48,459 bases of DNA from a virus. Shown here piece after piece: positions 26,364-35,600 of the stretch (its first letter is position 1; each line of letters starts with the position of its first letter). The notes under the pieces are model-generated. The model made no database searches and had not been told where the DNA came from. It was given only the letters and a program-made list of their open reading frames with translations. The stretch covers positions 1 through 48,459 of the IMG/VR virus record IMGVR_UViG_3300032316_000351; one strand, written 5' to 3'. The position numbers were made by a program, and so were the translations under genes.

Positions 26364-26744
26364 CTACAGTATCAAACGAAGCGAGTCTGTTAGGTAGTGA
26401 TTTGCACGAGTACCAGGATGAGATACCTGTCGAGCATACACAATTCTTCCCCCGGACGAAAATCTTAGATGCTTGCCTTTTCCAATAATTTGGTGCGGCT
26501 TAGAACCTTCGTGATGCACAAGCGCGTAGTTTAGCTGTGAACCAATTTTCAGCTCCTGAGTCGGCCCGCGGCGGTAGTGCCGCATGTGAATTGAAGCCAT
26601 GAGGGCGCCTGAGCGTTTTCCAACTCTGGATTTAGCTGCCATGACGATTAGTCTTCCGCGACGATGCAGCCATCTGCCTACAGCCCCTTGCGGTTCATTG
26701 AGGAAAAAATCAAGCTCCGCTGTGCGCAAGCGAACAATCGCCAT
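26364..26744 (-). CDS. HK97 gp10-like head-tail joining / tail completion protein
   Basis: 126 residues; ATG overlaps the preceding stop as TAATG; stop TAG. The motifs SRVGKRSGALMASIH, Y-A-L-V-H-H-E-G-S-K-P-H and HPGTRANHYLTDSL are those of the HK97 gp10 family of neck proteins. Such proteins assemble at the head-tail interface. It lies between the tail terminator and the chaperones. Confidence 0.8.
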   Translation of the reverse strand: MAIVRLRTAELDFFLNEPQGAVGRWLHRRGRLIVMAAKSRVGKRSGALMASIHMRHYRRGPTQELKIGSQLNYALVHHEGSKPHQIIGKGKHLRFSSGGRIVYARQVSHPGTRANHYLTDSLRLIL

Positions 26745-27247
26745 TACGGCACGCCGAGCGTGATTTGCATGTTGACCACTTGCAGACCGCCTTCAGCCAC
26801 AGGGGCTTCTACCGTGGAGATTACTCCAAGGCCAAAGCCTCCGTCATCCCATCCGTCAAGATCTGCAGCCATTTGCATAAGAGTCCACGCGTCTACCGCG
26901 CTGATTTCCGCGCCTTCCTGAATTTTTTCTGGAGTTGGTGCTTTCCCATGGTTACTGACCACGGGGATGCTCCGCGCGATAGAAACCTGCAGAACAGCGC
27001 TTCTCGGAGAATTACAGCGCTGCGGCCGCGAAGCTTCGTCTCCTGGCGGCCCCAGGTACATTTGAATAAACCCTACTGCAAGCTGCTCGCAGTCGATTAT
27101 TGGCTGCCCCATCGTCCAGTACCTGCGATTAGGGACAGGGACGTTGTACGACTCGAATGCTGCTACTGCTCGCTCGAGTACCCCACTCATCAATTGAACG
27201 AGGTTTAGCGCGGACTCGTCGACATCAGCAATACTAGTAATCGGCAT
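26744..27247 (-). CDS. Tail terminator-like protein
   Basis: 167 residues, ATG 27247. The order of elements (an N-terminal helix, R-R-Y-W-T-M-G-Q-P-I-I-D-C-E-Q-L-A-V, F-I-Q-M-Y-L-G-P-P-G, then Q-V-S-I-A-R-S-I-P-V and a C-terminal V-V-N-M-Q-I-T-L-G) is typical of the tail terminator of actinophages, which caps the tail tube and joins it to the neck. Placement two genes before the chaperones supports this. Confidence 0.65.
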   Translation of the reverse strand: MPITSIADVDESALNLVQLMSGVLERAVAAFESYNVPVPNRRYWTMGQPIIDCEQLAVGFIQMYLGPPGDEASRPQRCNSPRSAVLQVSIARSIPVVSNHGKAPTPEKIQEGAEISAVDAWTLMQMAADLDGWDDGGFGLGVISTVEAPVAEGGLQVVNMQITLGVP

Positions 27248-27253
27248 CTTTAC

Positions 27254-27448
27254 CTACGACTCAGTGTTTGAAGGCTTTGGAGCGGATTTCGCGCTTTTAC
27301 GGCTAGTACGGCTGGTAGACGGCTTTTCGTCCGTCTCAGCGGTCTGAGCGGCCTCGAATTGAGCGGTTTCGGGCTTTGAAGCGCGCTTAGTGGGCTTCTT
27401 TACCGCGCCAGGCATATCCTCGGGACGAAAATTAGTAATCACAAACAT
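27254..27448 (-). CDS. Small basic, low-complexity protein
   Basis: 64 residues with AGAAGGAG before ATG 27448. After a short ordered start (FVITNFRPEDMPGAV) the chain is Lys/Ser/Thr/Ala/Pro-rich, with TSRTSRKSAKSAPKP near the end. It looks like a disordered, possibly DNA- or tube-binding peptide. It occupies the place where a head-tail stopper would be expected, but it is too small and disordered for that family; no function assigned. Confidence 0.6.
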   Translation of the reverse strand: MFVITNFRPEDMPGAVKKPTKRASKPETAQFEAAQTAETDEKPSTSRTSRKSAKSAPKPSNTES

Positions 27449-27468
27449 GTCGCTCCTTCTTCCAGAAA

Positions 27469-28608
27469 CTATAGAGTGCTTCCGATGTTGTAGGCGCTAA
27501 TGACGCTGGTAGATAGCTTGATGCGGACGTTTCCAGAAATGATCCGGACAGTTTCTGAAACGCTAGGATTAGTGAGCGATGGACGAGTAGCGTAAAGATC
27601 GTACTGCCCGACGTCTACCATTCCCAGAACTCCGAGGACATCTCGATATCCGGCTGTAAGAGTCACAGTCTCGTCTGACGCGTCCACCGTGGCGCCATCT
27701 TGAAGAGTAGTGCTCTTACTTCCGCTGTAATTTAGAATGTCAAGTGAAAGATCCCAGCCCGTGCCATCGGTTAGCCACTCGGCATCGATAGAGGCAAGTG
27801 ATGCTGTCATTGACCCGCCGTCAGGGGTGACAATCAGGTCGATAGCGCTTTCGCCGTAGATCATCGGCTTGGAAACAGATCGCCGCGCGCGAGGCATGTC
27901 GGGCGAAAAGACTCGTGACTTTGAACGAGCGCGGTCAGGGTTAACTGACTTCAGGAAAAGGTCGACCGCGTATAGGCCCGTGCGCATATCATCGACAAAA
28001 TCTTGATTGTCGAGCAGAGTAAACGAAACGCCTTGCCGAGAAACCGTCGTAACGCGTTCAGGAAGTGCGCAGTCATCTCCTGACCAAAGCTTGACAAACT
28101 CCATAGCAAGAATGCGCGCAGCAGCTGCCCCGGCGGCCGGCGGATACGAGCCATATGTGTACGTTACTTCGACGTTGCATGGGGTCCACGGGATTCCAGC
28201 CGCGGCTTGAAGAGTCGAATGATCTACGAGGTAATATTTGCTCGAGTCGATAATGCCGCCAGACCGGTTACGCACCGCGTGAATTTTGACGACGGGGCGA
28301 CCACGTAGGCGAATACGGGACATCGGTGACAAGCCGTCAGAGGTGATTTCGGCATAATTGTCAAACTCCTCAGAAGGAATGTTGTAGATGTCCCGATCGA
28401 GAAGAACTGGGTTGTATGTTTTTGAAGAAGCGCCGAGGCGATAAGTCTTAGCCGCGCAGACGTAGCGCTCAGTTACAGTCGCGATGCCACCATACCGGCG
28501 ACCAGATAGCGCCCATAGAATCTGCGACGCTGCCTTACACGCATCGTATGAGTACTCGGCTTCGGCGTAGTCGCCAAGCTGATCCGGTGTCACCCAGAGA
28601 TTCGTCAT
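27469..28608 (-). CDS. Head-to-tail adaptor fused to an LtfC-like beta-sandwich domain
   Basis: 379 residues, ATG 28608, stop TAG. Residues 1-235 match the actinophage head-tail connector: WVTPDQLGDYAEAEYSYDAC, ILWALSGRRYGG, TVTERYVC, IRLRGRPVVKIHAV, VEVTYTYGSYPP and MEFVKLWSGDDCALPERVT. The last 120 residues (IDLIVTPDGG, DLSLDILNY, QDGATVDASDETVTLTAGY, GQYDLYATRP) look like the LtfC/p132/Gp6 beta-sandwich, which in other phages is usually a separate small protein. The fusion may place that sandwich around the neck. Confidence 0.75.
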   Translation of the reverse strand: MTNLWVTPDQLGDYAEAEYSYDACKAASQILWALSGRRYGGIATVTERYVCAAKTYRLGASSKTYNPVLLDRDIYNIPSEEFDNYAEITSDGLSPMSRIRLRGRPVVKIHAVRNRSGGIIDSSKYYLVDHSTLQAAAGIPWTPCNVEVTYTYGSYPPAAGAAAARILAMEFVKLWSGDDCALPERVTTVSRQGVSFTLLDNQDFVDDMRTGLYAVDLFLKSVNPDRARSKSRVFSPDMPRARRSVSKPMIYGESAIDLIVTPDGGSMTASLASIDAEWLTDGTGWDLSLDILNYSGSKSTTLQDGATVDASDETVTLTAGYRDVLGVLGMVDVGQYDLYATRPSLTNPSVSETVRIISGNVRIKLSTSVISAYNIGSTL

Positions 28609-28642
28609 CGAGCCCTCGCTAGTAGTTCTGGCCGATAAGCGA

Positions 28643-28691
28643 GACGGGCGACGCGCCTGTGTTAAATCAACACATCAGCGCGCCGCCCGTC
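28643..28691 (-). terminator. Long stable hairpin after the major tail protein gene
   Basis: Just after the TAA of the major tail gene the transcript can fold a nearly continuous stem: GACGGGCG with CGCCCGTC (outer 8 pairs), CGCG with CGCG, then TGTGTT with AACACA around a five-base loop, about 18 pairs over 49 bases. It is followed by a weakly T-rich stretch (TCTCGCTTATC), so it may be an intrinsic or partial terminator or an mRNA 3' end protector. It separates the abundant tail tube transcript from the adaptor and later genes. Confidence 0.65.
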
Positions 28692-28698
28692 AAGCGCA

Positions 28699-29517
28699 TT
28701 AAGCGGTCGGATCCTCCGTGGACGCGATGATGAAGTCGATCGCGCCGTCGGGGTTGTACTCCTCGCTGCCAGGCACGTTGTAGGCCGTGGTCGAGGTCTG
28801 CGACGCGAAGTCGTTAACTGCAGTGTACGCGCCGGTAGAGTCATTCCAAGTGTAGAAGCCCTTAAGGCCGCTACCAGGCGCCCAGGCCGAGCGAGCGTAC
28901 GAGTACGGACGTTCTGCTGCCACGGGGAACTCCCAGCGACCGTCTGGCCCGTCGCCGAATATCGCGTTGCCAAGACCGTAGCCCTCGAACGTATTGGCGA
29001 GCAGGCCGTTCTCGATCACGCGATCGCCTGACTGGCGAAGCTTTGCGTACGGGAATACCCAGTGGAAGTACGGGAGGGTAGCCGCGCGGCGACCTTCCTT
29101 AATGGCAAAGGACCAGACTTCGAGTGCGACGCCGTTACCTGCAGGGTCGTCGCCAACAGCGGGTGCTGCCCAGCCGATGCTGCTGCGACTCGGCGCGGCG
29201 AACGTACCGAGGTTCTTGCGAAGCAGCAGACCGCCGGAAATCAGAGCAGTAAGCTCGGGGTCGGGCTCACAGATCGCGAGCTCCATGGTGATGCGCTTGA
29301 GAGTGTCAGGCGACTTGTATGTGACGCACACGGTGCCATCCGCTGACTTCTCGGTGATCTCATCGCCCTCTTCGTACTCAGGCGTAAACGACACGCGCAT
29401 GAACGCGGAGGTCGTGTAGCTGTCACCAGCATTATTGAGCAAGTTTCCATCGGCGTTTAGTCGAGTTACTCGAATCGACACGCCCTGGATACTCGCGGCG
29501 TAATCTTGAGTAGGCAT
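28699..29517 (-). CDS. Major tail protein (tail tube)
   Basis: 272 residues with TTAGGAGAAAG before ATG 29517. Diagnostic runs are IRVTRLNADG, MRVSFTPEYEEGDEI, VCVTYKSPDTLKRI, MELAICEPDPELTALISGG, ALEVWSFAI and PYFHWVFPYAKLRQSGDRVI, which match major tail proteins of actinophage siphoviruses. It should polymerise into the tail tube around the tape measure. It lies upstream of the adaptor and terminator genes rather than after them, which is unusual. Confidence 0.85.
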   Translation of the reverse strand: MPTQDYAASIQGVSIRVTRLNADGNLLNNAGDSYTTSAFMRVSFTPEYEEGDEITEKSADGTVCVTYKSPDTLKRITMELAICEPDPELTALISGGLLLRKNLGTFAAPSRSSIGWAAPAVGDDPAGNGVALEVWSFAIKEGRRAATLPYFHWVFPYAKLRQSGDRVIENGLLANTFEGYGLGNAIFGDGPDGRWEFPVAAERPYSYARSAWAPGSGLKGFYTWNDSTGAYTAVNDFASQTSTTAYNVPGSEEYNPDGAIDFIIASTEDPTA

Positions 29518-29558
29518 AACAGCTTTCTCCTAATTTAGTTACTCGTGGCTGCCGTGGA

Positions 29559-30422
29559 TTAAGCCGTCAGATCAACTCTGACAGCGAAGTGGCACGATGG
29601 GTCAAAGTACGCCGCAGCCGGGCGAACCGCCTTGATGCGCATGTCGTTGATTGTCACATTGGCGCCCTGAGCGAGATTCTCGTTCATAAGTTCAGGCTTG
29701 CCGAGGTGAACGTCTACAGGCCCTGTGCCGTACATCCACTTATTAGTCAGAGTTGCTGTAGTGTTCGATACGCTGATCGGGCCGTCTCCGGAGTATCCGG
29801 AGCCAACCACGACGGAGGTGCCGAGTATTGTCGTCAGCTTATCATCTGACCGATACAAGTGCTCAGACCCAAGCGCCGAAGCAACATCTCTGGTTACGTG
29901 GATCACGCCACCGGCCCCAGATGGAGAATCAGCGAGCGCGCCTTCAAGATACGCGAGAGCTCGTGCTGCTGATGCTGCCGAAGTGCCGTTGACTAGCGAC
30001 GCGGCACCTTCTTTACGAAGGTACGCGTTGCTATTTGTAGCTTCCTGGGCGGCAGCACCAGACCAAAGCTCGAACTCAACCGCCTTCTGCGTCGCCGCTT
30101 CAAGCTGCGTGAGAACCCGCCTCAACCGGTCCTCGCCCGTGATACTGAAGATCGAGCGAAAATCTTCTACCTCGATGCCGAACGGGACGTACTCGCGGAA
30201 GCGAATATCGCCCTCGGCGTTGTAGATTTCTCCGTCAGTAGCCTCGACATCTTCGAGGGTAAGAAGTGAGAGGGTCATCTGCGAGTCAAACTCGTACGAA
30301 AACCCTCGCACCCAGCGCTCATCGTATTCGCGAGCCGTGTGCTTCATCACACGGGCGACGCTCAGGAGCCCAAAGGGGGCGGGTTCCAGTTCAGGAGCGG
30401 GGTACACTCCGCGAAACACCAT
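29559..30422 (-). CDS. Second HK97-fold capsid-like protein (candidate minor/pentamer capsid protein)
   Basis: 287 residues with GGAGGAG before ATG 30422. It is clearly distinct from the major capsid protein upstream but has the layout of an HK97-fold subunit. There is an N-arm, then YVPFGIEVEDFRSIF and RVLTQLEAATQKAVEFELWSG (long helix), then a nucleation region with Ala-rich helices (SAARALAYLEGALAD). I-H-V-T-R-D-V-A-S-A-L comes next, and the C-terminal beta strands end in HFAVRVDLTA. Some large-capsid phages use separate hexamer and pentamer proteins, and that is my preferred reading. A neck or decoration protein is the alternative. Confidence 0.55.
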   Translation of the reverse strand: MVFRGVYPAPELEPAPFGLLSVARVMKHTAREYDERWVRGFSYEFDSQMTLSLLTLEDVEATDGEIYNAEGDIRFREYVPFGIEVEDFRSIFSITGEDRLRRVLTQLEAATQKAVEFELWSGAAAQEATNSNAYLRKEGAASLVNGTSAASAARALAYLEGALADSPSGAGGVIHVTRDVASALGSEHLYRSDDKLTTILGTSVVVGSGYSGDGPISVSNTTATLTNKWMYGTGPVDVHLGKPELMNENLAQGANVTINDMRIKAVRPAAAYFDPSCHFAVRVDLTA

Positions 30423-30486
30423 TTGATTCTCCTCCAGGTCCTGAGCGTCGAGCCGTGTGACTATGGCTTGCTATTCGCTATTCGGC

Positions 30487-32502
30487 TTAGTACTCGATAG
30501 CCGCTGCGGTCGCGCCACCGGTCGTGTCGCGGAGAGCCGCGGCAACGCCGTTGATGCTGATCGTCGAGGTGACCTTAAGGCCCTCAACGCCAACCTTGGC
30601 AACGCCCTCGAAGGTCTCAACGAACATCTTGTAGTCGTTGGTGCCGACGAGGCTGGAATCGCGGATAATGCCGAGATCCAGGGTGCCGCCGTCGAGGAAG
30701 AGGAACGTGCCCTCGGCGAACAGGTACCACGTGAACGAGTCAGCGAACTCGTTGAGCGCGCCGGTGCTCTGAGCACCGTACACGTTCTGATCGAGCGAGT
30801 ACGAGGCAACCACGCCGCGAGCGGAGAGGTAACCGTCGATCTCACCGTAGGCATTGAGCAGGTTGTCGCCAGGCATCGACAGCGCGAGGTCAGCAGCCAT
30901 CGCGTCCTTCACCCAGTTGGGGGCGATAAGACGGAGAGGAGCGTCAGCCTCGAGGCGATGCCGCGAGCGGTAGGCAACAGCGGCGCGGGAAACCTGCACG
31001 AGGAAGTCGCGGCCGAAGCCGATGAGCGACGTCGTCGTGACGGCGGTGCTCCCGTCGCCAATCTTGCCAAGGAGGTACTGCTCAGCCTCGCGGGCGTGCT
31101 GGATCAGACCGAGCTCGTTGTGACGAGCGATCAGCTCCGGGTACGCCCGAGTGGCGAGGTTGCCAAACTGCATCTGCAGCGTGACGGCATCGGTGGCAAC
31201 CGTGGTCTCAGAAGCCGCGGTAACCGTGAGGCTCGCCTTGGTTGCGGGATCCGGCGTGTTGTCCGCGTCGTTAGCCGCGGTCCACACGCCGACAGCGTTA
31301 GCGTAGTCGGTCAGGATCGGCGGGGTCACGAAACGAATACCGCCACGGTCGGCCTGGAAACGCGGAAGCGCATCGCGGACCGGACGAGCGGTGGTGCCGA
31401 TGCCGAAGATCTCGTAACGGTTGACGAACGGAGCCTGGTGACCGCCAGCGGCGACCAGAGCCTCGGGACCGACAACGTTCTGAATCTTCGTCCAGTTCTC
31501 CTCGGGGTCAGAAGAGAGGATGCGATCCTCAGGGAACTGGGTGGTGACGCTAGCAACGATGTGCTGCTCACCGTCGCCGCCGTTCACACGGCGAAGACCG
31601 TGAAGTCGCTTGGCCATAGCCTCTGCGACCTCGGACATGTTGGAGAGGGGGCTGCCGGCCGTGTAACCCGGAATATCAGCGCCCGCCGTGATAGCCACGG
31701 GAGCGGCGGAAGTCCGGGAAGTCGGACGACGGTCAGCCGGAACCTCGATGTCGAGGTTGTCGCCCTCATGGGCTGCGGCAGTCACTGGTGCCTCCGGGTT
31801 CTCTTGCGTTGTGGTGGACTCTTCAGTTGTTGAAAGCTCGGCGACTGCCTCGCTCTCGGTTGATGCCTCGGACGCCTCGGGCGTCTCGGCAACAGTGTCT
31901 GAGGTGCTCTCCTCGCTCGTGGCCAGCTCGGCCTCGGCGGGGGTCTCCTCGACTGTGGTCTCTTCAGACGCAGCCTCGGCTGCCTCCTCAATGACCACGG
32001 AAGCCTCGGCAACTGCCTCGGCCTCGGTCTCAACGGCTGCCTCGGCGACCGTCTCGGTCTCCGTAGCAGCGGTCTCAGTAGCATCGGTCGAAAGCTCGGA
32101 AGCCTCGTCCACAGTTGTCGACGCCTCGGTCATCGGCTTCTTCGACTCCTCCTCGTCCATGGGAGCGGGAGCCGGCGCGGGTGCCTCGTCCTCGTCCTCG
32201 TCCATGTCCTCGGAAGCGTCGACAGAGTCGCCGTCCTCGGTCTCGGCGCCCTCGCCCTTAACGCGCATTGCAGCCTCGGCAGCTCGGCTAGCGAGCTCCT
32301 GAGAAGCAACATCACGGCGCTTGACTTCACCGCGCACGGTGTCAAGCATATCGGCGAGCGACGTCATCGCGTCGACTGTCTGCGGAGTAGGATCCTCCTT
32401 CTCGACCGTCTCGAATTCGCTGATGATAGCACTCTGAAGCTCAGCGAGCTGATCCTCGCCAAGCTCGGAGAGCTGATCTAGCATCTCCTTGATACGGTCC
32501 AC
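30487..32502 (-). CDS. Major capsid protein with long acidic N-terminal scaffold-like extension
   Basis: 671 residues from GTG 32502, preceded by GGAGGAGGGACA. Residues 1-75 are helical and charged, and 75-245 are almost pure Glu/Ala/Thr/Ser/Val (low complexity). From about 275 the chain is an HK97-type capsid: Y-E-I-F-G-I-G-T-T-A-R-P-V-R-D-A-L-P-R-F, ADRGGIRFVTPPILTD, AREAEQYLLGKIGDGS, LRLIAPNWVKDAMAADLALSM, WYLFAEGTFLFLDGGTLDLG and LVGTNDYKMFVETFEGVAKV. The N-terminal part probably acts as an internal scaffold (delta domain) removed by the protease encoded just upstream. A large scaffold would fit a capsid bigger than T=7. Confidence 0.85.
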   Translation of the reverse strand: MDRIKEMLDQLSELGEDQLAELQSAIISEFETVEKEDPTPQTVDAMTSLADMLDTVRGEVKRRDVASQELASRAAEAAMRVKGEGAETEDGDSVDASEDMDEDEDEAPAPAPAPMDEEESKKPMTEASTTVDEASELSTDATETAATETETVAEAAVETEAEAVAEASVVIEEAAEAASEETTVEETPAEAELATSEESTSDTVAETPEASEASTESEAVAELSTTEESTTTQENPEAPVTAAAHEGDNLDIEVPADRRPTSRTSAAPVAITAGADIPGYTAGSPLSNMSEVAEAMAKRLHGLRRVNGGDGEQHIVASVTTQFPEDRILSSDPEENWTKIQNVVGPEALVAAGGHQAPFVNRYEIFGIGTTARPVRDALPRFQADRGGIRFVTPPILTDYANAVGVWTAANDADNTPDPATKASLTVTAASETTVATDAVTLQMQFGNLATRAYPELIARHNELGLIQHAREAEQYLLGKIGDGSTAVTTTSLIGFGRDFLVQVSRAAVAYRSRHRLEADAPLRLIAPNWVKDAMAADLALSMPGDNLLNAYGEIDGYLSARGVVASYSLDQNVYGAQSTGALNEFADSFTWYLFAEGTFLFLDGGTLDLGIIRDSSLVGTNDYKMFVETFEGVAKVGVEGLKVTSTISINGVAAALRDTTGGATAAAIEY

Positions 32503-32631
32503 TGTCCCTCCTCCGGGCCAGTCATGACGAACGAGACATGATTCGTTCGTCTCGCTTATCAGTCAAGGCTGAGGGACTTCAACGCAGTAAGCGCGGAGGC
32601 ACTCCACCCAGGACTGAATATTATATGGTTT
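32503..32631 (-). promoter_or_regulatory. Leader of the major capsid gene: -10 box and hairpin
   Basis: The 129-base gap is the longest in the window. On the minus strand CATATAATATT (TATAAT at 32625-32620) lies about 118 bases before the capsid start; the best -35 at 17 bases is TTCGCT, weak. Downstream of it a perfect nine-pair stem GACGAACGA / TCGTTCGTC (32526-32534 with 32543-32551, eight-base loop) stands just before the GGAGGAGGGACA ribosome site. I read it as a capsid promoter plus a 5' mRNA stabilising or processing hairpin. Confidence 0.5.
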
Positions 32632-35600
32632 TTAAGTCAGCAAGCGAAGAAGCTTGCTTAGTTCACTTGAGATTTCAGATTGGTTCATAAAGTCCCCGCC
32701 GCCCTTGTAGCTCTCGAGAACCTTTGTTGCTTCCGCCGCGTCTTCATCACCGATCTTATCGGCGACACGAGTGATCATATCCTCGATTAGATCCTTCAAT
32801 GCGGGAGGAAGATCGCTGTAGCGGACCTTGGCCGCGTCCTGCCCGAACGGGAGAGGCAGGTTGGCGATGACCTTCCCTAGCTCGGCAGCTGTACCCCGAA
32901 CGTTCTCCAATGCTTCCGGATTGAGCGCTCCCGCGTCAAGTCGATCGATCATGTCGATCAATTCATTGGCTGAAGTCGCGGCACGCTCGTAATCGCCAGC
33001 ATTCTCGTTGTTCTCGGCTTCTTCAATCTTTTCGATCACGCTCGTAAGGCCTGACTCACCGATATTTTGCTTAAGGCGAGCAAGTACTCGACGGAAGCGA
33101 CCGCGGTCATCGCGAGGTTGAGTTTCCGGGGTGTAGCGTCCATCTTCCTGGTCGGAACCCTCAGGAAGCATGGGAACATCCTCGACGTCGACCGCAGGGA
33201 CCGGCGCGCCGAACTCCGCGATTCGAGCTCGCATCTCTTCGAGTGTCTCATCGATCTCAAATGATGCGTTTGACTTCCACTTGTCCGGGATCAGATCAGG
33301 CCGCCCGAGTTGGCGTGCTCGCTTCATAATGTGTCGACGAATCTGCGCGCGCTTGGACTTCTTGCCGCGGCCGTACGCTTGAATCGAATCTTTAAGAGAG
33401 TCGATGTTGCTAATCGGGTATGACCCGTCTGGAAGAGCTTTGCCTTCCTTAGCCATCTTCATGCGATACGCCGTGCTGTCGCCAAAACCGTCGTCGTAGC
33501 TCGGCTCGCCCTTGACACGCAGCGTAAGCTCAGACATCCGCGAGCGCAGGCGCTCCGCTTGCTCAGCCTTAGCCGCCGAGAAAGTCTCTCTGATCGGATC
33601 AATCTTAGCCGAAAGTTCCGCTTGCTCCAACTGCTCTAGTTTTTCGATGCGAGATGCAAGATCCGCCATCGGGTCGGACTTGAGCTTGGCGAGGACACTC
33701 GCGCCCGCCGCAACGAGCGCGACCACCTGCCCAGATGCGACACGCGCGCGGGCGATCGGGAACCCAGGCACGTTAACCTGGCAAACCGCGACCAGCTCGA
33801 GGTTGCCCTTGATCGGACGCCAGTCACCAGACGGCGCCGAGGCACGAAACGCGCGAACCTGCTCAGGAGTAACGCCAGGGCGCAGAGCGCCAGCAACCCA
33901 GATACCAAAGCGGTCCTCACCGGCATGAACATCAGCAACTGCCGAGGCCGTGTCGTCGTAGTGACGAACAGCTTGCTCGGCGCTTGCCTCGAGCGAAGCG
34001 TGACCACCGGCGAGCGTCAGCTGCCCGACGGGGATATCAGTACCGTCGTCGGCGCGAATAACCCCCGTGTGGAAGTACGAGTACTTGCTTCGGCTACGCG
34101 GCGGGCGAGTGCCAAACGCCATTCCGATATGATCAACGTGCCAAGCAGCGATGTGCCCAAACACGCGACCATCGTCGGTCACTGTCAACGCGGTAGGCTT
34201 ATCCATTTGCGGGTCATCGAACCAGTCGCGGGGCGGAACCACTGGAATCGCTCCAGCGATCATGCCGCACGCCACGATTGCGGACGCCTCGGTCGGGTCA
34301 ACCTGCTCGACGTAGATTCCATCCGGGACCACGTCGTCCTCCTTCTTGGTAGCCTGCTCGTTCTGATCCTCGACCAGCTTAATGCCGCATTCCTGGAACG
34401 CAGGCTTTGGTACAAGGGTAACTGCCATTACGCGTGCCTTATGGATACGGATCTTGTCTCCGCCGATCCGATCCTCGCTATCGTCGCCAGCCTCAGCCTC
34501 GCCATGCTTTGCCTCGAACTGGTCAAGGTCGGCGGAAACACCGCGAATGAAGCCCTCGCGAACCAAGCGCTCGGCTTCCTTGCCGTACGCGCCCGTGTCA
34601 AACACTCCATAGGCGTTTCCGATGCCGTTCTCGACGCGCTCCATTTGATCAATCCGACCAACGACGACGGAACCCTCGTGGCCATCCGCGGTTTTAATCT
34701 GCCACATGAGCGGGAGCGGGAGCTCGCGAATACCAATCGCGCCAGGCTCAAAGCTCCGGCCATCGCCTGATTCCATGTCCTCGGGGATGACGAGCGGAAT
34801 GCAGAACTTGGAACCTTCTCCAGGCTGAGAGCCACCCGCCATAAGAACACGATCCTTTGCTGCTCGAGCCTGCGCGTTCAGCGCAGTCGTGAACACGATG
34901 TCGTCTTCAGCGCGGATAACATCGGTCGAAAACATTCCCTTGTTGCGCCCGTACATTTGACGGTGAAGCTTGTCGCCCGTCCACAGGCCGGTCGCTTCCT
35001 TGTGACGAAGCGCGCAGTAGCCCTTCGCTCGAGGACCCATATACTTGGCAAGATGCCGAACGCAGCGCGTCCAGTCGCCCGGCGTGTTCCAACGAATCTT
35101 GGCCGCGCCCTTGCCGTATAGCCAGTAGCGACGCAGCTTCTCCGCGTTACCACGGTTGCGATCCGCGCCGCCCGCTGAGACAAGCGCAACAATCTCTCCG
35201 CGTGAACCCCACAGTGGAGTAAGCATCGAGTCGCGCATAGCCTCAAGAGCCGCGACAACAGCTTCTGCGCCGTCAACCTGCGCGAGCACGTCCTCGAGAG
35301 TTGGATCATCGAGAACAATGACCGGAGGCGGAGTAGGTGAGTTAAGATCCCGGATGATCTTCTCGTCCTTGACCCACTCGCCGTCAACGCGCTTGAACGT
35401 CATTGGTTCGATAGAGTCTGAAGACGCGGGCACAAGCGAAACCAAGTCCATTACCGCGCGAGGGTCGTCCTGCGCGACAATTGCCATGTAGAGCGGCGCG
35501 ACGTCAGACGTCTCAGGCGTCAGCTCGCGCGACTCGCCCTTAGGTGTCGCCGCAGCGTAGACTGCCTTACGAGATTTCTTATCTTCGACAATGTTTGGGT

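Noticed and set aside
30457-31833. 458-residue open frame on the plus strand across the capsid gene
   Set aside because: It is the antisense of a GC-rich coding region, with no ribosome site, no recognisable domain and the wrong direction for the operon.
31688-32302. Ser/Ala/Val-rich plus-strand open frame resembling a cell-surface protein
   Set aside because: It is the exact antisense of the Glu/Ala/Thr tract in the capsid extension.
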